The position numbers were made by a program, and so were the translations under genes. Source: Talpa occidentalis (lineage: Eukaryota; Chordata; Mammalia; Eulipotyphla; Talpidae). From it: DNA of 64,000 nucleotides. The stretch is from positions 75,172,740 through 75,236,739 of the forward strand of contig NW_023601322.1 of assembly GCF_014898055.3 (NCBI RefSeq), read 5' to 3'. Shown in pieces: positions 12,171 through 22,566 of the stretch. The notes under the pieces are model-generated. The model saw only the letters and a program-made list of their open reading frames with translations, was not told where the DNA came from and did no database searches. Position 1 is the stretch's first letter, and each line of letters starts with the position of its first letter.

Positions 12171-12639
12171 CACTATCCACTTTCTGAAGACATAATTACT
12201 CAAATAATTTTTTGAGAAATTCTTACCTTTCTAAATTCTTACCTTTCAAAGTCAAAGCACTAAGTACTTAAGAAGTGTCCCACTTTCATTGTCATCCACA
12301 TCATTCAACCTATTTGCATAAATAAGTAACCACCTTTTTCAGTATTTTGCATGTCTTTACAGTGTTTTTTTTAGTACATATGTAAACAAAAATACATCTT
12401 CTTGTTTCTCCTATTATTGATCCAAATAGAGAGTTTTAACTCTTGCATTGCGAAATAAATTTGGTAGGATAGTGAAGATAAATGTACATGTTAATGCTAC
12501 TCTAAATCAAACATTTCCCTAATCACTACCTGATCAAGAAATTGAACATTGTCAGTACCCTTGAAACAGCCTCCTTGTCTTTTTTTCTCAAATTAGCTCT
12601 CCTACTCCCCCCAAAGAAGATCATTTGCCTAAATTTTAG

Positions 12640-13840
12640 TCAGTCTGGAGTATCTGTAGAGTTTTAACCTGAGATAATGTTGCACACCTAAACACTGTAG
12701 TTCTGTTTACTTTTGAATTTAAAATGATTGTAACTATATAGTATTATTTGGTGTCTACTCTGGGCCATCATGTTTGTAAGATTAATTCATATTGTTGCAT
12801 GTAGTTAATTCATTCTCATTGATTTAGTACTTCATTGTTAATTTTGGACTATTTAAAGTAAAGCAGCTGTGACCCTTCTTGTACATTAGATGCATACATG
12901 CATGCATTTATGTATGGTATACCTAGCAAAAAATTGTTGGCTGACCAGAAGTGCCTGTATTCAGCTTTAATTGTGCATTTTAAGGTGTGTTCCGAAGTGG
13001 ATGTACTAATTTACACATCTACCAGCAGAATATGAGAATTCCTCTTCCATATCCTCACCAACAATTAGCGTTGGCAACTGAAAACAAAATTTTTTTTTAA
13101 GATTTTATTTTATTTATTTATGTATGCAAGAGCTGGGGCATAGGCCAGAGGTGCAGGGAATGAGAAGATTGAGTAGCAGTGAGTAGCAGAACAGGTGGAC
13201 TGACTGAATTACACTGCTGAGGGGAGCAGCGGGCGAGACTGGAGAGGTCTGCCCTGCCATGTGGGTTAGCTCCCTGGCTAGGGATTGAACTAATGCTGCA
13301 GATTAATGCTTCAGTGGCCCCGATAGCTGCCCATAGACTTAATCCCTTGTGCCACCAGAAACACCCCTGGAAATTTTTTTTTGACTGTTCAATTTCAGTT
13401 ATTCTGTTGAGTACACATCTCATTATAGTTTTTGACTTACATGTTACTAACTGCTGATGAGTTGAATAAATGCACATTTAAATAGTCTCTTGTGAAGTGC
13501 TTCTTCACATATGTTTCTCATTTTTTTTAATGTACTGTCTTTGTTGAGACTTAGAAATTCTTTGTATGAGTAAGAATCCTTGTTTGGTTATTTTTGTTGC
13601 AAATATCTTTTCCCCAATCTGTACCTTGTGATACTCTTTTAGTAATGTATTTGTATAAACACAGTTTCCTAACTCTAGTGTAGAACAATTTAGTGTTTTA
13701 GTTTTGTCTTCAGAACTATTTTTGTGCCTGAGGTAATGAAGATCCTTTTCTTTATTTTCAGAACTTTTCTTGTTTTACTTTAACATTTGTATCTATAGTC
13801 TACTTAGAATTGATTTTTGAGTCAAATATTGTTGAGTGAA
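12640..13840 (-). mobile_element. Old L1 fragment, antisense
   Basis: Antisense L1 3'-region and ORF2-end text (for example CACATCTACCAGCAGAATATGAGAATTCC, shortened here, and CTTTTCCCCAATCTGTACCTT). It is split by the SINE at 13090-13367. Confidence 0.55.
13090..13367 (-). mobile_element. T+ SINE, subfamily B, diverged
   Basis: Tail, CTGAGGGGAGCAGCGGGC core and a mutated head (GCCACCAGAAACACCCC). It carries a short local repeat GCTGCAGATTAATGC near the B box. Confidence 0.85.
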
Positions 13841-14269
13841 GATCAAATCTCAACAGTAGTTAGAGATGATCAGAGTGAGGAGGACTCAAACCTGGGAAGC
13901 AATCTGACAGATTTTTGCTCTGAGAGCTGTTCGACTGAACACAAGTTGGAATTTAGTTTATGTAGGTAAGAACAATGAGTCATTGACAGAAGAATGTAGT
14001 AATTCTTGATAGGGGTTTCTAGGACCTAAAGTTATACTGACGCTAGAGGAATGCAATGCAGTATTTAATTTTTTCCTCGTTAATGAATGCTCTGCTGTGA
14101 TGCAAAGGCTGGATAGAATTATTAAATCTTTTTTTTTCTTTTTTTAATCTGAAAAGACTTACTTTACCTTCAGGCAGCAGATTTCTGCACATAGGATGGA
14201 GCCTGCAGGATGGCTTTACTCTCTTGCCTCCTAGACCTGGGGAATCGGATTGGGGAGCGGTGGTCTCCA

Positions 14270-14720
14270 GAAAATTGTACAATATACTGGTGTTGTGTGG
14301 TTTACCATGTGGGTTCCTGTTTGTCCTTTACCAATCTAATTCAATGCTGCCTTTTCCATTTGCACCTATTTGTGTATCTGCCTCTGGACTTTTTATTTGT
14401 TCCATTAGCATTTGTCTGCTTGTTTGAATACCACACTATTATAATTATGATTGTTTTATAATAATGTCTTGAAGTTTAATAGACTATTTAAAAATGAGAA
14501 ACCACTCAACTGTGTTTCAGCATGGTTGTATCATTTCAGACTGCCACCAGTAATGTACAGAGTTCTGTTTGTTGCTATATCTTTTTTTTTTTTATGTAGC
14601 CACCCACATGTTACTGTGACATAGTGCCTTATTTTCCTTTTTCCTGGGGCATGATATTAAGCACTTTCCCTTTTCTTATTGAACGTAGTTTCCCTTTGTT
14701 CCTTTGTGATGTATCTTTAA
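14270..14720 (-). mobile_element. Old L1 ORF2-like fragment, antisense
   Basis: Text such as CTGGACTTTTTATTTGTTCC and the nearby ATACCACACTATTATAATTA is the antisense of the L1 ORF2 linker region. No open frame remains. Confidence 0.5.
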
Positions 14721-14725
14721 AACTT

Positions 14726-14981
14726 TTTTTTTTTTTTAATACAATAGCTGGGGTACAGGCCAGAGGTGCGGGAGGGTGAGAGAATTCACCAGAGACAGAG
14801 TGGGGAGCAGAACAGGCTGATGGATCAAAAGCACTGCTAAGGGGACCAGCGGGCGTGACAGGAGAAGTCTGCCACGCCATATGGGAAGCTCCCTGGCCAG
14901 CTGGAAATCGAACCCGCGCTGCAGAGGCTGCAGACAACTTCGCAGTGCTGTGCTCAACCCAGTGAGCCAACGGGGAGGCCC
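14726..14981 (-). mobile_element. T+ SINE, subfamily B
   Basis: Tail lacks the usual ATTTATTT repeats. It is flanked by TCTTTAAAACTTTTTT and CTTTAAGACTTTTTT. Confidence 0.88.
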
Positions 14982-15569
14982 TTTAAGACTTTTTTTTTTT
15001 TGATTTGCCTTTTGTGTTTGTTTTCATTCTTTTTTAGCAATCTTTATTTTGTGATGCAAGTTGTAGTGTATTTTATTTGGCTTGCATCTTAATTCTGTCC
15101 ATTTTAAACAACTATTAAGGTATGTAGTTGACATAAACTAAACTGCACATAAAGTATACAATTTAAGTTTTGGCATATGTGTATTTGTGAAAACCACCAT
15201 TGTAGCAAAGATAATTACCATATCATCCCTACCAAAAAGAATTTCCTCATGCCCTTTTGTAAATCTTCACTCACATTCATTCTTGCTCCCTCCTTTGCCC
15301 TCCCTTGATACCCAAGAATCATTGTTTCTTATTTTGTTTTTTGGTAATGACTAGTTTATATTTTCTAGAATTTTTCATAAGGTGCAACACCAATAAATAA
15401 TCCTTCCTTGTCTGTCTCCTCATAACTCAGTAAAATTATTTTGAGGTCTATCGTGTTGTAATGTGTATCAATATTTCACTTCTTTTTGTTGCAGTGTTCT
15501 TGGGTAATGATATACCAATTTGTTTAGCATTCAATTACTGGTGGGCATTTGGTCTGTTTCTTGTTTTTG

Positions 15570-15847
15570 TTTTTTAAGATTTATTTTCATTTATGTATGC
15601 AAACAAGAACTGGGGTAAAGGCCAGAGGTGGGCAGGGGGAGAGGATTCACCAGAGACAGAGTGGGGAGCAGAACAGGCAGATCTATTGAAACACATTGCT
15701 GAGGATAGCAGTGGGCAAGAGGAGAGGTCTGCTGTGTCATGCAGGTTATCTCCCCAGCCAGGGATAAGAACTCTTGCTGCAGTGACTGGTGGCAGTAGAT
15801 AGTTTGATAGCGCTAAAACTTTAACTCTTGTGGCACCAGGGAGGCCC
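15570..15847 (-). mobile_element. T+ SINE, subfamily B
   Basis: Inserted in the antisense L1. Target duplication CTGTTTCTTGTTTTT and CTGTTTCCTGTTTTT. Confidence 0.9.
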
Positions 15848-15935
15848 TGTTTCCTGTTTTTAACTAGAGTTGCTGTGAACATTTATGCATGTTTTTATAT
15901 GGAGGTATGCTTTCATTTCTCTTGAATAATGTGAT

Positions 15936-16532
15936 CGTTACAGGGCAGGGAGGGGGCACCCCAAAGCCCCCAAACCTACCTGCTTTAAATAGGTTCTGCC
16001 ATCCGCTGCATGAAGACAAAACATATAAGACCTTTCTTTAATGGAAAGGAACTTCAATACAATTACTAAACAATACAGAAAAGACAAAAATTTTGGTTTC
16101 TAAATCAGGCACCCAGAGTTACCTATCCCCTCATGGGTAACAGTCTATCCAAATGGGATTGGCCCAGAGCAAAGCCCAAAAGCCTGCCACAAGTCTAAAG
16201 CACCTTCTATCAGGGACCTGTAAAAACGGGTTAGAAACAGACAAGTCTGGGAGGAAAAGAACAAAATCAAGATAAAAGCTGCCTTTGTTACCCTCCCCAT
16301 GGGTCTCTCACCCACATGTTTCACCCAGTCCAGAACCAAAAGCAAGTGTAGTTTCTTCACATGTCTCTGCTCCATGTGTCTCCTCGCTCTCCATCCTGGT
16401 TCCTTCTTTCTCCAGTCTCCTCTCCAGTTTCTTCTCCTTGCTCCACTCCACCCTTCTATTGGGTGGGGCAGGAACCTGGAACTTCCCCTTTGTTTTGCAT
16501 ATCTACCTGGTGGTGGCTAATTTATGTAGTCA
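15936..16532. mobile_element. Possible solo LTR inserted in L1
   Basis: A 597-bp non-L1 block interrupts the L1. It would start CGTTACAGGG (from TG) and end GTCA, between GTGAT and GTTAT, a near-match 5-bp target duplication. GATAAAAG at about 16270 could be a TATA box. I see no AATAAA, so the call is tentative. Confidence 0.35.
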
Positions 16533-16798
16533 GTTATCCTTTAACCTTTTAAGAAAGTGCCATTTTATTTTCCAAAATTACAACATTTTACATTGCCGCC
16601 AGCAGTATGTGAGAAGAGTTCAGTTATTCCCTATAAAATCCTCAACAGCACTTGGTTAGGTGAGTTACAAACCCTGATTGGTTTGTGGCATTACCTGATT
16701 GTTGTTGACTTGCATTTCCCTAAAGACAAATAATGATGAGCATCTTTTCATGTCCTTATTTGTCAGTTGTATATCTTATTATAAAGTGTCTTTTGCCG

Positions 16799-17050
16799 GG
16801 CCTTCCCAGTGGCGTGGCGGTTGAGCGCTGGGTTGCGAAGCTGCACACAGCCTCTGCAGTGCTGGTTCGATCCCCGGCCACCGGGTGAGGTGCGCAGACC
16901 TCTCCTGCCGCCCGCTGCTCCCCTCAGCAGTGTATTTCATCAGTCTACCTGCTCTGCTCTCCCCTCTGGCTCTGGTGAATTCTCTCACCCTCCCGTGCTT
17001 CTGATTGTACCCAGTGCTTGTATAAATAAATAAATAAATCTTTAAAAAAA
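16799..17050 (+). mobile_element. T+ SINE, subfamily A2
   Basis: Head GGCCTTCCCAGTGGCGTGGC to tail ATAAATAAATAAATCTTTAAAA. It is flanked by ATAAAGTGTCTTTTGCC and ATAAAGTGTCTTGCC. Confidence 0.92.
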
Positions 17051-17370
17051 ATAATAAAGTGTCTTGCCTATTTGGGGGAAGGGGTAGGATTGTTCAATTT
17101 CTAATATTTAAATTTCAGAAAATCTTAATGTAGGCTATGTACAAGTCCTTTAATGGATGTGTGATTTCCAGATATTTTTTCCCAGTCTGTGGTTTGTACT
17201 TTCCATCTGTTTAACTGTCTTCCTCATAGCAGAGGTTCTTAATTTTGATGAAGTTCAGGATTTTTTTAAGGGACTGTGCTTTTGGTAGTGTATGCAAGAA
17301 ATCTTCGATTAACCCAAGATCACAAAGAATTTTTTTCCTATAATTTCTTCTGAAAGTTTTGCAGTTTTAT

Positions 17371-17667
17371 TTTTTTTTTTTTTTAAGATTTATTTATTTA
17401 TTTGTTCATTTGTTTGTTTATTTATTTATACAAGCACTGGGCACAGTCAGAAGCGCGGGAGGGTGAGAGAATTCACCAGAGCCAGAGCAGCAGGCAGAAG
17501 GACCGAAGGACACTGCTGAGGGGAGCAGCGGGCGGCAGGAGAGGTCTGCGCGCCATGTGGGACCCTCCTCCGGTGGCCGGGGAGCAGCTGGGGATCGAAC
17601 CGGCGCCGCAGAGGCCGCGGGCAGCTTCGCAACCCAGAGCTCAACCGCTGCGCCACCGGGGAGGCCC
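17371..17667 (-). mobile_element. T+ SINE, subfamily A1, long tail
   Basis: Tail is extended by TTTGTTCATTTGTTTG-type repeats. Target duplication AAGTTTTGCAGTTTTA on both sides; the body lacks about 15 bp next to CCAGAGCAGCAGG. Confidence 0.92.
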
Positions 17668-17758
17668 CAAGTTTTGCAGTTTTAGATTTTACCTTGCTTT
17701 AAGTTAGTGATCTATTTTGGGCTAGTTTTTTTCTTTGATGATATGATATGTGGATCTA

Positions 17759-18024
17759 TTTTTTTTTTTTTTAAAGATTATCTATGCATACAAAAACTGG
17801 GATACAGGCCAGTAGTGTGGAGGGAGGGTGAGAAGATTCACTAGAGACACAGTGGGGAACAGAACAGGCAGACTGACTGAAATACACTGCTGAGGGGAGC
17901 AGGAGGTGAGTCAGGAGAGGTCTGCACCATATGGGTATCTTCCTGGCCGGGGATCAGATTCATGGTGCAGTGATTGTAGACAGCTTCATAGGTTGCATCT
18001 TAATCCCTTGTACCAAGGAGACCC
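17759..18024 (-). mobile_element. T+ SINE, subfamily B (first of three in one site)
   Basis: Diverged copy. Together with the next two it lies inside one 14-bp duplication, TGATATGTGGATCT (17744-17757 and 18576-18589). Confidence 0.88.
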
Positions 18025-18045
18025 TGGTTCTGTTTTGTTTTTGTT

Positions 18046-18301
18046 TTTTTTTTTTTAAGATTTATTTATACAAGCACTGGGTTCAGTCAGAAGCACAGGA
18101 GGGTGAGAGAATTCACCAGAGCCAGAGCAGGGAGCAAAACTGACGAAGTACACTGCTAAGGGGAGCAGTGGGCGCAGCAGGAGAGGTCTTCGCGCCATGT
18201 GGGACCCTGGCTGGCTGGCTGCCGGGGATCGAACCGGTGCTGCAGAGGCTACGGGCAGCTTTGCAGCCCAGTGCTCAACCGCTGCACCACTGGGGAGGCC
18301 C
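18046..18301 (-). mobile_element. T+ SINE, subfamily A2 (middle of three)
   Basis: Short tail and CACTGGGTTCAGTC body; younger-looking than its two neighbours, so probably inserted into the tail of one of them. Confidence 0.9.
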
Positions 18302-18305
18302 TATT

Positions 18306-18575
18306 TTTTTTTATTATTATTAAGACTTATTTACCCATACAAGAACTGGGGAACAGGGCAGAGATGTGGGGTGTGAGGATTCACCAGAGACAGAGTGAGG
18401 AACAGAACAGGCGGATCTACTGAAATACAATGCTGAGGGGAGCAGCTGGTGAGACAGGAGAGGTCTGCTGCACCATGTGGGTCACCTCCCTGGCCGGGAA
18501 TTGTACTCATGCTGCAGTGGCTGCGGATAGCTTCATAGTGCTGTGTCTTAACCTCTTGCGCCACCAAGAAGGCCC
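18306..18575 (-). mobile_element. T+ SINE, subfamily B (third of three)
   Basis: Complete copy with head GCGCCACCAAGAAGGCCC, abutting the right-hand target duplicate. Confidence 0.9.
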
Positions 18576-18689
18576 TGATATGTGGATCTGATGTTATCTT
18601 TTTACTTAAGCTTAATCCAGTTGTTCAGCCCTAAATTTGTCAACATGATGTGGTTTTTGGACTTTTGAGTGTAGGGTACTTGGATTCAC

Positions 18690-19395
18690 TCTGGGAAAGG
18701 TTTCACAAGAGCTTTGCTTTCTGCGCCACGCAGCTTTCTCTGCAAGACAGAGACGTTAGTTATATTTAAAGAACAGGTTTATTAGGAAAAGGGGAGAAGA
18801 ATGAAAGACACTTGCATAGACACAAGCGGGCAGGAAGAGCTGCCCCAAGAGGGACAGGTTTGCTAAGAGAGGCCTGCGTGGTAGTAGGCGGGTGGCCTTG
18901 AGGAGAGCAGCCTCTGCTGAGGGGGTCAGTGAGGAGAATCCCTGGCATGGTACAGGTCACAGGCCTGCAGGAAGGCTGCTGCCCTGCAGAGGGACAGAGT
19001 TGGTGAAAAGAAGCACCTGCATAGTCACAGGTGGGCAGACTGCTATCCTGTGCTAGTGCAGAGATTGTACTGATCTAGTCTTTTTCTCTTTTGGAGTGGC
19101 CCACTCCTTTGTGGAGTGGCCTGTTGCTGATTTTGGATAATAGTGAGAATCCTAAAGGGACTGGAGATTCCAGTATGGGCCCAATCTCTGTATCTTTACC
19201 CTCAGGTCTGTGCTCTGGACACTGCCTGCAGCTTCTGATACCTGCTTGGGCCTTAAGCCTTGTGATAAGGTACTGGCCCCTAAGGGTCGGGATTTCTATA
19301 GCTGGGTTAATGGTCATGTTAATCCCCTCTACCTCCACCATCTTGTGTGAGTCAGGTTTTAGTCTTGTGATGTCTCCTCTAAGTTTTCTATTCTT
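18690..19395. other. Unassigned non-L1 insertion inside the L1
   Basis: GC-richer block between L1 segments. It has TTTATTAGG (AATAAA on -) at 18778 and a 111-codon open frame on - (19075-19410) without a recognised domain. LTR or retroviral origin is possible but not shown. Confidence 0.3.
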
Positions 19396-19679
19396 TCCTC
19401 CATCAAACACAACTATTCTTTTTCTGAATTACTTCTGCATCTTTATCAAAATTGACCATTTATTGTTTACCAATTTTTTTACTTTGGTTTTGATCTTTTT
19501 TTCTATTGCCAGTACCACATTATCCTGATGGTTGTAGCTTAAATAACAAAATGAGGTAGAATGGGTTTTTCATCTTTGTCAGCCTTACTGAATTCACATT
19601 TTAGTTCTAGTAGCTGTTGTATAGGTTCTTTATTATTTTCCTGTATACGTGATCTTGTCATTTGTGAATAAACAATTTT

Positions 19680-19693
19680 GCCCCCCCCCCCCA
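19680..19693. repeat. Poly(C) run
   Basis: About a dozen C in a row inside the old L1. Confidence 0.9.
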
Positions 19694-19878
19694 ACCCCAA
19701 TCAGAATGCCTTCTCTTTGCCTGCCTGTGTTATTTTTCTGCCTTACTGTGTTGGGAAGAAACTGCAGTGCAATATTGAAGGGATGTTGCGAGAGCAGACT
19801 CCCTTCACTTGTTCTCAGTTTAAATGGGGATGGAGAGGAAGTTTGAGGATGAGGTGTAGTTTTAAATTTTTCGTAGGT

Positions 19879-20130
19879 GGGCTTCTGTGGTGGCGCAGGG
19901 GTTAAAGTCTTAGCGCTATCAAGCTACTGCCAGCCACTGTGACTTGAGTTCGCTCCCAACCAGGGAGATGACCCACATGGCTCAGCTCTCCTGTTTTGCC
20001 CCCTGCTCCCTCAGCAGTATATTTCAGTAGATCCACCTGTTCTGCTCCCCACTCTTTCTCTGGTGAATCCTCTCACATACTTCTGGCCTATACCCCAGTT
20101 CTTGTATACATAAATAAATCTTTAGAAAAT
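19879..20130 (+). mobile_element. T+ SINE, subfamily B
   Basis: Diverged copy. With the next SINE it sits between TTTTCGTAGG (about 19869) and TTTTCATAGG (about 20420). Confidence 0.88.
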
Positions 20131-20139
20131 AGATAGATT

Positions 20140-20407
20140 GGACCTCCCTGGTGGCGCAGCGGGTTGAGCACAGCGCTGTGAAGCTGTCTGCAGCCTCTGT
20201 AGAGTGGGTTCAATTCCCAGCCGGCCAGGGAGAAACCCACATGGCTCTGCAGACCTCTCCTGCCTCGCCCTCTGCTCCCCTCAGCAGTGTCTTCAGTCCA
20301 TTTGCCTGTTCTGCCCCCTGCTTTCTCTGGTGAATCCGCTCACCCTCCTGCACCTCTTACCTGTACCTCAGTTCTTGTACAAATAAATAAATCTTAAAAA
20401 AAAAAAA
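20140..20407 (+). mobile_element. T+ SINE, subfamily B, inserted in the tail of the previous copy
   Basis: Full-length copy. AGAAAATAGAT flanks it on both sides (20124 and 20408), showing insertion just after the tail of the SINE at 19879-20130. Confidence 0.9.
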
Positions 20408-20867
20408 AGAAAATAGATTTTTCATAGGTGCCATTTATCTAGTTCTAGTTGCTGGTTGGTAATTAATACTTTCCTATACCCTGCACCCTTATCAGGTAAT
20501 CACTCTTCTACTTTCTGGCATATAGGTTAGTTTACATTTCCTATTTTAAATAAATGGAATAATATTTTGTTAATTTTTCTAAGATTCTTCACTTGGTGTA
20601 TTGTAGACATTCCTTCATGTTGCTGTAGATCAGTAGTTCATTTCGTAAAATTGCTTGGTAGTATTCTTTTACGTAGGTATACCACAGAATGTTTATCCAT
20701 TGATCTATTAGAAGACTGAGATTATTTACATTTTGGGCTATTAAAATAAAGGACCTATGAACATTTATGTATTTGTATGGACATGATTTTGTTTTCTCAG
20801 GCAGATAGCTACAATTGCACAGTTGTATGGTAGGTATGCTTTACTCAAAACAAAACAAAAACTGGGG

Positions 20868-21160
20868 TCTCCCCAGTGGCGCAGCAGTTGAGCGCTGGGC
20901 TGCAAAGCTGCCCGCAGCCTCCATGGCGCCGGTTTGATCCTCAGCCACCAGCGAGGGTCCCACATGCGCTGGTCCCCTCAGCAGTATATTTCATCATTCT
21001 GCCTATTCTGTTCCCCAGTCAGGCTCTGGTGATTTCTCTCACCCTCCTGCGCTTCTGACTGTGCCCAGTGCTTGTATGTATGTATGTATGTATGTATGTA
21101 TGTATGTATGTATGTATAAATAAATAAATAAATACCTAGTGCTTGTATAAATCAATCAAA
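20868..21160 (+). mobile_element. T+ SINE, subfamily A2, with expanded tail
   Basis: The head and body are shortened. The tail holds a (TATG)n run and a second copy of the end motif GTGCTTGTATAAAT. It is flanked by CAAAACAAAAACTG and CAAACAAAAACTGCC. Confidence 0.88.
21073..21116. repeat. (TATG)n microsatellite in SINE tail
   Basis: About eleven perfect TATG units grown from the CTTGTAT end of the SINE. Confidence 0.95.
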
Positions 21161-21350
21161 CAAACAAACAAAAACTGCCAGAATATTTTGAGTGATTGTG
21201 CCACTTACGTTCCCACCACCAGTTTGAAAATTATAGTGACTTAATATCTTCTGTAATGCTTGCTATAATTTTGATTTCAGCTCAACTGGTGTATATATAA
21301 TGGGGCCTCATTATGGCATTAATTTGCATTTCCATGATAATTGGTATTTT

Positions 21351-21624
21351 ATTTTATTTTTTTAAAGATTTATTTATTTTTATACAAGAGCTGGGGTACA
21401 GGCCAGCGGCACGGGAGGTTGAGAGGATTCACCAGAGACAGAACTGGGAGCAGAACAGGCAGACCGAGTGAAATACACTGCTGAGGGGAGCAGCGGGTGA
21501 GACAGGAGAGGTCTACTGTGCCATGTGGGAATCTCTCTGGCTGGCCGGGAAGCAGACTGGCGCCCAAAGGCTGCGGGACAGCTTCACAGCGCTGCACTCA
21601 ATCCACTGCACCACTGGGGAGGCA
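21351..21624 (-). mobile_element. T+ SINE, subfamily B
   Basis: Target duplication GATAATTGGTATTTT on both sides (21336 and 21626). Confidence 0.9.
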
Positions 21625-22566
21625 CGATAATTGGTATTTTTATATGCAGTTATTGACCATTGCATTTCCATTCATCTGAAGATTTTGAACTTTTTGGGGA
21701 CTTTTATGACTAATGCTGGTATAAAAATTCATATATGTTTTTCTGTGGACTGTGTGTTTTCATTTCTTTTGTAGATATCCAGGAGTAGAGCTATTATATA
21801 AGTATATATTTAACTTTTGAGGGAAAGATTCAAATTGTTTAAAAAGATGACTATTTTATACTGTGACCAGCAACATATAATGGATCTACTTTTTCCATTT
21901 GTAATGACAGTCATTTTGATTATTGCCAATTCTGCTGTGAATTTAAAATATCTCACTGTGATAATAATTTGCATTTCTGAAATGATTTAGTGCTATTGAG
22001 GTTCTTTTCATATACATTACAATGTGTTCCGATATCTTTTGTTGAAATGTCTGTTCAGAGCTTTTCTCCATTTTTAACTGTATTATTTATCTTACGAAGT
22101 TGTAAGAACTTTTTTGTTTTTGATACAAGTATTTTTTATCAAATATGTGATTTGCATATAGTTTTAGCTTGTCTTTTTCTTAGTATTTTTAGCACAAACA
22201 TTTTAAATTTTAGTAAAGTCATATTTGCTAAGTTCTTTAAAGGATAGAGATTTTGGCGTCATTTAAGAAATCCAACTGAATCAGCTATTTACTCTTAGAA
22301 TTTTTTTTCTAGAGCTTTTTCATATTGAGCTATTTCAATTTGGCATATGACAGTTATGACTCAATTTCTGTTTTTGTTTTGTTTTGCATAGGAATATCAA
22401 ATTGATCTAGCACTATTGAAGACATTGAATTATCTATAAGTATTCCCTTCAGCCCTATATCTCACAACTTTGTCATTTTTTACATTGTTTTTGACTTTTA
22501 GATCTTTTGTATTTCCATATAAATTTAAGGATCTACTTGCCTATTGGGATTTTGATAGGAAATGAT

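Larger units (their letters stand above)
15100..19870 (-). mobile_element. Large old L1, antisense, multiply interrupted
   Basis: From 15100 the + strand reads the L1 3' region, continues through ORF2 C-terminal text (16560-16760, 17080-17360, 17690-17760, 18590-18690, 19395-19560) and stops near 19870. Five SINE sites, one LTR-like block (15936-16532) and an unassigned block (18690-19395) interrupt it. The ORF is fully decayed. Confidence 0.6.
20430..22400 (-). mobile_element. Old L1 3'-region and ORF2 end, antisense
   Basis: Typical antisense L1 end (CTTCTACTTTCTGGCATATA, then the TATTCTTTTACGTAGGTATA segment), split by SINEs at 20868 and 21351. No open frame left. Confidence 0.55.
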
